From the NCBI GenBank assembly GCA_035534535.1, contig DATLRS010000025.1:1-28823 (forward strand): DNA of 28,823 bases, written 5' to 3'. Under the pieces are notes generated by a model that made no database searches, was not told the origin of the DNA, and saw nothing but the letters and a program-made list of their open reading frames with translations. Every line of letters starts with the position of its first letter. The stretch's first letter is position 1. Position numbers and translations under genes: made by a program. Of this stretch, positions 23,372 through 28,823 are shown in pieces. The DNA is from DATARH01 sp035534535 (GTDB lineage Bacteria; Pseudomonadota; Alphaproteobacteria; ATCC43930; CGMCC-115725).

Positions 23372-23752
23372 ATGGAATTGACCCAGATCGTCCAGCCCGG
23401 CCGCCAGATCATCGAGCGCTACGGGCCGGGCGGCTTTCGCGTCAGCGGCGTGGTCTACCGGGGACCCGTCCTGGTGTTCCCCGATCGCACCATCGAATGG
23501 ATCGGCGCCGCAATGACGGTGGCGGGGCTCGCTCCGATCGTCGAGCATGGCCCGATCGTCGAGCACGGCGGGATTGAGCTGCTGCTGCTCGGGTTCGGCC
23601 GGCATATGCAGCCGGTCGGCGCCGCGCTGCGCACTGTGCTGAAGGCCGCCGGGATCGCGCTCGAACCGATGGATACGGGCGCCGCCTGCCGCACCTACAA
23701 CCTGCTGATCGGCGAGGATCGGCGCGTCGCGGCAGCGCTGCTGCCGGTCTGA
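23372..23752 (+). CDS. Mth938-domain protein (DUF498, NDUFAF3-like)
   Basis: A 126-residue protein of the Mth938/DUF498 family, starting MELTQIVQPGRQIIERYGPGGFRVSGVVYRG-like and with the conserved LLLLGFGRHMQPVG and MDTGAACRTYNLLIGEDRRVAAALLPV segments. The eukaryotic relative NDUFAF3 is a complex I assembly factor, and bacterial members are often found next to secDF, as here. A role in membrane-complex assembly is therefore an inference from family and context. An 18-bp tandem duplication (23534-23569, one mismatch) inserts a second PIVEHG in the loop before the ELLLLG strand. The next gene on this strand is the NDUFAF6-like gene at 24616. Confidence 0.85.
   Translation: MELTQIVQPGRQIIERYGPGGFRVSGVVYRGPVLVFPDRTIEWIGAAMTVAGLAPIVEHGPIVEHGGIELLLLGFGRHMQPVGAALRTVLKAAGIALEPMDTGAACRTYNLLIGEDRRVAAALLPV
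23534..23569 (+). repeat. 18-bp tandem duplication in the Mth938-like gene
   Basis: CCGATCGTCGAGCA(T/C)GGC occurs twice in direct succession, 17 of 18 bases identical, encoding PIVEHG-PIVEHG in frame. Confidence 0.95.
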
Positions 23753-23853
23753 CCTTGATCCGCGTGCTGAAGTAGGCAAGGCCCGGCCGCGGGGCAACGG
23801 GGAGGCGGCCTTCTGGCGCGAGCGAATTTCACTCACGTCGAAGCGCCCCTTCC

Positions 23854-23919
23854 TTCGTCATGGCCGGGCTTGTCCCGGCCATCCACGTGGATCCCCGGGT
23901 CAAGCCCGGGGATGACGAA
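23854..23919. repeat. REP-like palindromic intergenic element, copy B
   Basis: A 66-bp near-palindrome bounded by TTCGTCAT and ATGACGAA. It contains the hairpins GGCCGGG-CTTGT-CCCGGCC and CCCCGGG-TCAAG-CCCGGGG around a central CCACGTGG. It is clearly homologous to copy A (8528-8589). It lies between the convergent Mth938-like and sodB genes, where a bidirectional terminator would be expected; that function is inferred. Confidence 0.88.
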
Positions 23920-23951
23920 TTGGGGGTGATCGATACGATCGGATACCGCCC

Positions 23952-24554
23952 TCAGCGGGCCTTGGCCAGGTTCTGGGCGACGAAGTCCCAGTTGACGAGG
24001 TGGTCGAGGAACGCCTGCACGAAATCGGGCCGGCGGTTCTGGAAGTCGAGATAATAGGCGTGCTCCCACACATCGCAGGTCAACAGCGCGGTCTGCCCCT
24101 CGGCGAGCGGGTTCACCGCGTTCGGCGTGCGGGTGATCGAAAGCTTGCCGCCGCTGGCGACGAGCCAGGCCCAGCCGCTGCCGAACTGGCCGACCGCAGC
24201 CGCCTTGAAATCGTCCTTGAACTTGGCGAGACCGCCGAGGTCGCGGTCGATCGCCTGGGCGATGGCGCCCGACGGGTTGCCGCCGCCATGCGGCTTCATG
24301 CAGTTCCAGAAAAAGGTGTGGTTCCACACTTGCGCGGCGTTGTTGAAGATGCCGGCCTTGGAGGCGTCCTTGGCGGTCGCCAGGATGATCTCCTCGAGCG
24401 ACTGGCTCTCCATCGGCGAGCCTTTGACCATGTTGTTGAGGTTGGTGACGTAGGCCTGATGGTGCTTGCCGTGGTGGAAATCGAGCGTCTGGGCCGAGGT
24501 ATGCGGTTCGAGGGCGTTTTTCGGATAGGGCAAGGGCGGCAGTTCGAAAGCCAT
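23952..24554 (-). CDS. sodB: Superoxide dismutase, iron type
   Basis: Converts superoxide to oxygen and hydrogen peroxide in the cytoplasm. The 200 residues begin MAFELPPLPYPKNALEPHTS. Metal ligands are His27 (LDFHHGKHH), His79 (VWNHTFFWN), Asp161 and His165 (CDVWEHAYYLD). The outer-sphere glutamine in AAQVWNH (Gln75) is the position used by iron enzymes, supporting Fe rather than Mn. The ATG at 24554 has GGAGAGG 5 bases upstream; the open frame extends 14 codons further without family resemblance. It is divergent from the phytoene-synthase-like gene (61 bases between starts). Confidence 0.96.
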   Translation of the reverse strand: MAFELPPLPYPKNALEPHTSAQTLDFHHGKHHQAYVTNLNNMVKGSPMESQSLEEIILATAKDASKAGIFNNAAQVWNHTFFWNCMKPHGGGNPSGAIAQAIDRDLGGLAKFKDDFKAAAVGQFGSGWAWLVASGGKLSITRTPNAVNPLAEGQTALLTCDVWEHAYYLDFQNRRPDFVQAFLDHLVNWDFVAQNLAKAR

Positions 24555-24615
24555 ATCAGCCTCTCCAGCTCTGTGGGGTTGCGACTGTGGTGACATATTG
24601 GCTCCGTGAGGGCTT

Positions 24616-25476
24616 GTGAAGGGAGAAACGACAGCGGCGTACCTGTCGCCGGTCGGCGCGCTGGTGCGCCAGCACGACCGCGAGCGCTATCAGACCGCGC
24701 TGTTTGCGCCGCCGCATCAGCGCGAGGCGATCTTTGCGCTCTACGCCTTCAACTATGAGATCGCACGGGTGCGCGAGACCGTCCGCGAGCCGATGCTCGG
24801 GCAGATCCGCCTGCAATGGTGGCGCGAAAGCGTCGCCGCCGCCTATGCCGGCGAGACGCCGCGGCGGCATGTCGTCGTCGCGCCATTGGTCGCCGCGATC
24901 GGCGAATTCGGCCTGACCCGCGCGCATCTCGACCGGCTGATCGACGCCCGCGAGCGCGATCTCGACGACACGCCGCCACCGACCCTGAAGGCACTCGAGG
25001 ACTATGCCGCGGCCAGTTCCGGCAGCCTCGTCGCGCTGGCGCTCGAAGTTCTCGGGGTGCCGGGCGCGGCGGCCGACGCAGCGGCAGCTGAAGTCGGCAT
25101 CGCCTACGCGCTGGCCGGGCTGCTGCGGGCGATGCCGTTTCATGCCGGTGCCGGGCGCAGCTACCTGCCGGCGGCATTGGCCGAAGATGCCGGGCTCGAC
25201 CCGCGCGACTATGCGGCGCGGCGCGCCAGCCCGGCATTGCGCGACGCGGTCCGCAGAATCGCCGATGCCGCCGCGGTGCATCTCGCCGCCGCCCGGCAAC
25301 ACCGCGCCGAACTGCCGCGCGCGGCCTGGCCGGCGCTGCTGCCGGCGCTGGTCGCCGACCGCGCTCTCAGGCGGCTGCAGCGGGCCGGCTGGAACCCGTT
25401 CGAACCGCACCTCGCGACGCCCGATCGGCTGCTGCCCTGGCGCCTGGCCGGAGCCGCGCTGCGTCGCCGATTCTGA
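24616..25476 (+). CDS. Squalene/phytoene-synthase-fold protein, NDUFAF6-like
   Basis: A 286-residue all-helical protein of the squalene/phytoene synthase superfamily. In the region of the first Asp-rich prenyl-diphosphate motif it reads ALYAFNYEIARVRETV instead of an Asp-x-x-x-Asp motif, followed by MLGQIRLQWWRESV. This is the pattern of the NDUFAF6 subgroup, linked to complex I assembly, rather than of carotenoid or hopanoid enzymes. A second Asp-rich motif is also not evident. Enzyme activity is therefore doubtful. The GTG at 24616 follows GAGGG at a short distance; no ATG fits. The gene ends 2 bases before the convergent crotonase gene. Confidence 0.82.
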   Translation: MKGETTAAYLSPVGALVRQHDRERYQTALFAPPHQREAIFALYAFNYEIARVRETVREPMLGQIRLQWWRESVAAAYAGETPRRHVVVAPLVAAIGEFGLTRAHLDRLIDARERDLDDTPPPTLKALEDYAAASSGSLVALALEVLGVPGAAADAAAAEVGIAYALAGLLRAMPFHAGAGRSYLPAALAEDAGLDPRDYAARRASPALRDAVRRIADAAAVHLAAARQHRAELPRAAWPALLPALVADRALRRLQRAGWNPFEPHLATPDRLLPWRLAGAALRRRF

Positions 25477-25478
25477 TT

Positions 25479-26276
25479 CTAGCGGCCCTGGAAATCGGGC
25501 AGGCGGCGGTCGGCCATCGCCTTGATGCCTTCGCGGAAATCCTCGGTCTGGCGCAGCCAGTCCTGTTCGACCAGTTCGCGTTCGGTGGCCGCCTCGATCG
25601 CGTCGGTGAGGCCGCGCCGCAAGGTCTCGCGCGTCGAGACGACGGCGAGCGGCGCCGATTGCGCGATTTCGAGCGCCAGCGCCTGCGCCGCGCTGCGCAC
25701 CTCGGCCTGCGCCACCAATAAATCGGCGAGGCCGAGGCGGACCGCCTCGTCCCCGGCAATGCGCCGGCCGGTATAGAACAAGAGCGCCGCCTGCTGCGCC
25801 CCGACAAGGCGCGGCAGGGTCACAGTCAGGCCGAAGCCGGGATGGAAGCCGAGCCGGTTGAAGTTCGCGCTGAACCGCGCCTCCTGGCAGGTCACCCGGA
25901 AATCAGGCACCAGCGCGAGGCCGAGCCCGCCGCCGACCGCAGCGCCCTGGATGGCGCCGACGATCGGCTTCTGGGTGCGGAACAGGCGGATTCCCTCCTT
26001 GTAGAGATGCTTGCCGCCGCCGCTGCGCGTCGCCTCCTTGACCGTGCCGGTATCCAGGCGCTTGGAAAAATCGGCGCCGGCGCAGAACGAGCGGCCCTCG
26101 GCGGCGAGCACGATGGCGCGGCAGGCCGGATCGGCGTCGAGCCGTTCGAAGGCTTCGCCAATCTCGGCAATCAGTGCGGCGTCGAAGAAATTATGCGGCG
26201 GCCGGCGCATCTCGACCGTGGCGACGAGCCCGTCGAGGCTGACGCCGATCTCCCGGAAGCCGGTGTAGTCACCCAT
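25479..26276 (-). CDS. Enoyl-CoA hydratase/isomerase-family (crotonase) protein without canonical catalytic Glu pair
   Basis: A 265-residue crotonase-fold protein acting on a CoA thioester. The oxyanion-hole segments are kept: EGRSFCAGADFS (60-71) and the GGG of IQGAAVGGGLGLAL (109-122). By alignment with rat enoyl-CoA hydratase the two catalytic glutamates are Gly119 (GGGLGLA instead of GGGCELA) and Phe139 (ANFNRLGFHPG instead of PEILLGTIPG). Simple hydration is thus unlikely; an isomerase, hydrolase or other crotonase reaction is possible. The ATG at 26276 has AAAGGAG 6 bases upstream. It is divergent from the acyl-CoA dehydrogenase pair, suggesting a shared acyl-CoA pathway. Confidence 0.83.
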   Translation of the reverse strand: MGDYTGFREIGVSLDGLVATVEMRRPPHNFFDAALIAEIGEAFERLDADPACRAIVLAAEGRSFCAGADFSKRLDTGTVKEATRSGGGKHLYKEGIRLFRTQKPIVGAIQGAAVGGGLGLALVPDFRVTCQEARFSANFNRLGFHPGFGLTVTLPRLVGAQQAALLFYTGRRIAGDEAVRLGLADLLVAQAEVRSAAQALALEIAQSAPLAVVSTRETLRRGLTDAIEAATERELVEQDWLRQTEDFREGIKAMADRRLPDFQGR

Positions 26277-26354
26277 GATCGTCTCCTTTGCCGCGTCTGG
26301 TCCGCCCCAGACTGGCGCCGACGATTGATCGTGTAAAGCCGCGGCCGTGCCGGG

Positions 26355-26383
26355 GTGTCGGCGCCCGAGAGAGGCGCCGGCAC
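26355..26383. promoter_or_regulatory. Inverted repeat in the divergent gap, candidate operator
   Basis: GTGTCGGCGCC and GGCGCCGGCAC form an 11-7-11 inverted repeat (10 of 11 pairs) in the 229-base gap between the crotonase and the acyl-CoA dehydrogenase genes. Its size would suit a dimeric repressor controlling both directions, but GC-rich DNA gives such palindromes easily. Nothing else is resolved in this gap. Confidence 0.3.
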
Positions 26384-26505
26384 AGCGACGACCGGCACGG
26401 CGCCCTCCGCGAAGTTCGGTCGGGCATGTCTGCCTCGCGCTTGTCAAGCCGGCGGGCTTCATGGTTCGATCGGCTGCACCGCCGCCCGAGCTCCCAGGAC
26501 CTCAG

Positions 26506-27561
26506 ATGACCGACAGCATCATCGTCGACACCGCCACCCGCATCTTCGCCGATTTGTGCGAGCCGGGCACGATCAACGCCGCCGAAGACGGCAAGTGGCC
26601 GCAGGCGTTGTGGGACGCGCTCGAAGAATCGGGCCTGACCCTGACCTGGGTCCCCGATACGCTCGGCGGCGCCGGCGCGGAAGTGGGGGACGGCTTTGCG
26701 GTATTGCGCGTCGCCGGGCGGTTTGCCGCACCCTTGCCGCTGGCCGAGACATTGCTTGCCGGCTGGCTTTTGGCGCATGCCGGGATAGAGTCGCCCGCCG
26801 GGCCGATGACGATCGCCCCGGTCTATGAAGACGGCCATATCGAGCTGGCGGACCATACGCTGCGCGGCCGGGCCCGGCATGTGCCGTTCGCCCGGCAGGC
26901 GCGTCACATCGCCGTGCTCGCCTATCAGGCCGGCATTCCGACGGTCGCGCTGGTGCCGACTGCTGGCCTCGCGATCAGGCCCGGGACGAGCCTCGCCGGC
27001 GAGCCGCAGGATGCCGTCTCGTTTGACGGCGCGACGGCGATCGCGGTCGGCGCGGCCCCCGACCTCGGCACGCTCGGCGTGGTGCAGCTCGGGGCGGCGG
27101 CGCGGGCGCAGCAGATGGCCGGGGCGCTCGAACGCATCCTCGAACAGTCGGTGCAGTTTTCGCTCGACCGGGTGCAGTTCGGCCGGCCGATCGGCAAGTT
27201 CCAGGCGGTGCAGCACAACCTCGCGACGCTGGCCGGCGAGGTCGCCGCCGCCGGCGCCGCCGCCGATGCCGCCGCCGAGGCGATCGCGCGGCACGGGGTC
27301 GGCAACGAACTGGTCGCCGCCGAGGTCGCGATCGCCAAATTGCGGGTCGGCGAGGCGGCGACGACCGGTGCGGCGATCGCCCACCAGGTGCACGGGGCGA
27401 TGGGATTTACCTACGAGCACTCGCTGCACCACGCGACGCGGCGCCTGTGGGCGTGGCGCGAGGAATTCGGCAACGAGACGCATTGGGCCACCCAGCTCGG
27501 CCATATGGTGGCCGCGCGCGGCGCCGACGCGCTGTGGCCGTTCGTGACGCAGGGCTCGTAA
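26506..27561 (+). CDS. Acyl-CoA dehydrogenase-family protein, small chain of a probable heteromer
   Basis: A 351-residue acyl-CoA dehydrogenase-fold protein, shorter than the usual about 380. The C-terminal domain is typical: DRVQFGRPIGKFQAVQHNLA, the FAD/dimer-contact segment, then AHQVHGAMGFTYEHSLHHATRRLW. The middle domain lacks the expected T/S-EP-x-x-GSD FAD/substrate motif. The next gene encodes a full-length dehydrogenase with the opposite pattern, so the two probably form one alpha2-beta2 enzyme, as known for the paired FadE proteins of actinobacterial steroid degradation. The ATG at 26506 has AGGA 8 bases upstream. The substrate is unknown. Confidence 0.84.
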   Translation: MTDSIIVDTATRIFADLCEPGTINAAEDGKWPQALWDALEESGLTLTWVPDTLGGAGAEVGDGFAVLRVAGRFAAPLPLAETLLAGWLLAHAGIESPAGPMTIAPVYEDGHIELADHTLRGRARHVPFARQARHIAVLAYQAGIPTVALVPTAGLAIRPGTSLAGEPQDAVSFDGATAIAVGAAPDLGTLGVVQLGAAARAQQMAGALERILEQSVQFSLDRVQFGRPIGKFQAVQHNLATLAGEVAAAGAAADAAAEAIARHGVGNELVAAEVAIAKLRVGEAATTGAAIAHQVHGAMGFTYEHSLHHATRRLWAWREEFGNETHWATQLGHMVAARGADALWPFVTQGS

Positions 27562-27590
27562 CGGGCTCATAACGGGCTGGGGAGGACGCG

Positions 27591-28757
27591 ATGGCCTATA
27601 ATTTTCATTTTGACCCGGTTGACCTGCCGCCCGAGGCCAAGGCGCTGCGCCAGGAGGTCCGCGCCTTTCTGCGCGCGGAGATCGACGCCGGCACGTTTTC
27701 TCCCGAGACCGAGCGGGCGCCGTTCTCGGTGGCCCGCGCCTTTGCCCGCAAGGTCGGCGCCAAGGGTTGGATCGGCATGACCTGGCCGAAGCAGTATGGC
27801 GGCCACGAGCGCTCGCATCTCGAACGCTACGTCGTGATCGAGGAGATGCTGGCGCACCGCGCCCCGACCCGCTCGTATTCGACGGCCGACCGGCAATCCG
27901 GCCCGGTCATCCTGCGCTACGGCCAGCCGGCGGTGAAGGAGAAGATCCTGCCGCGGATCGCCTCGGGCGAATTGTGCTTTTGCATCGGCTTGTCGGAGCC
28001 CAATTCCGGCTCCGACGTGTTCGCCGCCTCGACCCGCGCCACCAAGACCGAGGGCGGCTTTCTGGTCAACGGGCGCAAGATCTGGACCAGCAACGCCCAC
28101 AATTCCGACTACATGATCGCGCTGCTGCGCACCTCGCCCGCGACCAAGGAAAACCGGCGGCACGGCCTCACGCAATTCCTGGTCGACTGCAAATCGCCGG
28201 GCATCACGATGAACCCGATCGTCAACCTGACCGGCCAGCACGAGTTCAACGAGGTCGTGTTTGACGACGTGTTCGTGCCTGATCTGCATGTGATCGGCGA
28301 CGTGGACATGGCGTGGAAACAGGCCACCGACGAACTGGCCTACGAGCGCAGCGGTCCCGACCGCTGGCTCGAAACCTTTCCGGCGCTGGTCGAACTGGTG
28401 CGCCGCGCCGGCCCCGAGCCGAGCGAGCGGCTCGCCGAGGGCATCGGCCGGGAAGTCGCGCATCTGGCGACCCTGCGCCGCATGTCGGTCAGCGTCGCCG
28501 GCATGCTGCAGGCCGGCAAGACGCCGGCCGTCGAGGCCGCCGTCGTCAAGGATCTCGGCACCAATTGGGAGCAGGCGCTGCCCAACAAGGTGCGGCTCCT
28601 GGCGCCGCCGACCGGCGATGCCGACCCCGAGACCAATGACGACCGCTTCGAGGAGGCCTTGCGCCACACCACGCTGATCGCGCCCAAGCTGACGATCCAG
28701 GGCGGCACCCGCGAGGTCCTGCGCGGCATCATCGCGCGGGGACTGGGGCTGCGCTAA
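27591..28757 (+). CDS. Acyl-CoA dehydrogenase, large chain of a probable heteromer
   Basis: A 388-residue FAD-dependent acyl-CoA dehydrogenase. The N-terminal helical domain (AKALRQEVRAFLRAEI) is followed by GWIGMTWPKQYGG, the middle beta domain with CIGLSEPNSGSD (FAD and substrate motif) and VNGRKIWTSNAHNSDYM. The C-terminal domain starts LAYERSGPDRWLE, where Glu of YERS aligns with the catalytic base position of isovaleryl/long-chain enzymes, and ends IQGGTREVLRGIIARGLGLR. The usual R-x-x-FG-x-x-I-x-x-FQ segment is missing and is supplied by the preceding gene. GGGGAGGA precedes the ATG. The gene is separated from its partner by 29 bases made of an 11-bp tandem repeat. Confidence 0.9.
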   Translation: MAYNFHFDPVDLPPEAKALRQEVRAFLRAEIDAGTFSPETERAPFSVARAFARKVGAKGWIGMTWPKQYGGHERSHLERYVVIEEMLAHRAPTRSYSTADRQSGPVILRYGQPAVKEKILPRIASGELCFCIGLSEPNSGSDVFAASTRATKTEGGFLVNGRKIWTSNAHNSDYMIALLRTSPATKENRRHGLTQFLVDCKSPGITMNPIVNLTGQHEFNEVVFDDVFVPDLHVIGDVDMAWKQATDELAYERSGPDRWLETFPALVELVRRAGPEPSERLAEGIGREVAHLATLRRMSVSVAGMLQAGKTPAVEAAVVKDLGTNWEQALPNKVRLLAPPTGDADPETNDDRFEEALRHTTLIAPKLTIQGGTREVLRGIIARGLGLR

Positions 28758-28823
28758 CACCCAATGCAAGACGCTAATCAAGCCTCATGGATGAATTCCG
28801 ACAAAAGATCCCAACGCCGTCAT

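Noticed and set aside
23860..24054. 64-codon frame starting MAGLVPAIHVDPRVKPGDDE
   Set aside because: This is the translation of the palindromic intergenic element, a well-known spurious ORF in alphaproteobacterial annotations.
1..28823. Search for tRNA/rRNA genes, CRISPR arrays, toxin-antitoxin pairs and insertion sequences
   Set aside because: No cloverleaf with a T-arm motif, no regularly spaced repeat array, no complete transposase and no recognisable toxin-antitoxin pair were seen; only the partial integrase indicates a mobile element.

Overview
The window is GC-rich DNA (about 70% G+C by eye). It is almost fully coding, with ATGA-type overlaps and the gene order expected of an alphaproteobacterium, probably Rhodospirillales-like. 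That assignment is inferred from the block dgt-argS-SPOR-nagZ-M50-scpA-scpB-tatB-tatC-serS-surE-nlpD/DUF815/yajC-secD-secF-Mth938, from family-level protein resemblance, and from the palindromic intergenic element whose spurious translation begins MAGLVPAIHV. No species can be named from sequence alone.

Layout. (1) Positions 1-153 hold the 5' end of a tyrosine-recombinase integrase on the minus strand, with phased direct repeats just upstream of its ribosome-binding site. It lies directly against the beheaded 3' end of a capsule-export permease (kpsM type, about 289-546). This marks one border of an integrated element that appears to have cut a polysaccharide-export operon. (2) The rest of that operon follows on the plus strand: KpsT-like ATPase, KpsE-like inner-membrane polysaccharide co-polymerase and a GT4-type glycosyltransferase (543-4008). 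(3) On the minus strand are a thiamine-diphosphate enzyme (4035-5720) and purD (5884-7149). (4) A long plus-strand housekeeping block runs from dgt to a degenerate NlpD-type LysM/M23 lipoprotein (7312-19226). It covers dNTP hydrolysis, two tRNA synthetases, cell-wall recycling, chromosome condensation (ScpAB) and Tat export. (5) A convergent DUF815 AAA ATPase (19230-20099, minus) is followed by yajC-secD-secF and an Mth938/NDUFAF3-like gene. After these come a minus-strand Fe-superoxide dismutase and a plus-strand NDUFAF6-like phytoene/squalene-synthase-fold protein, so two complex I assembly-factor homologues lie beside the Sec accessory operon. (6) The right end is acyl-CoA metabolism: a crotonase lacking both canonical catalytic glutamates (minus), diverging from two acyl-CoA dehydrogenases that look like the two chains of one obligate heteromer.

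Most of the window is ordinary core genome, and I did not find a clear new defence or metabolic system. The points worth a second look are: the integrase/kpsM junction with its about 11-bp phased repeats; the absence of tatA, replaced by a short ORF with its own ribosome-binding site; a duplicated ribosome-binding-site/ATG that creates a tiny overlapping upstream ORF before the DUF815 gene; the scatter of short tandem duplications (10-23 bp) in and between core genes; the split acyl-CoA dehydrogenase pair; and the crotonase without catalytic acids. All calls rest on reading motifs and context by eye; no database search was run.
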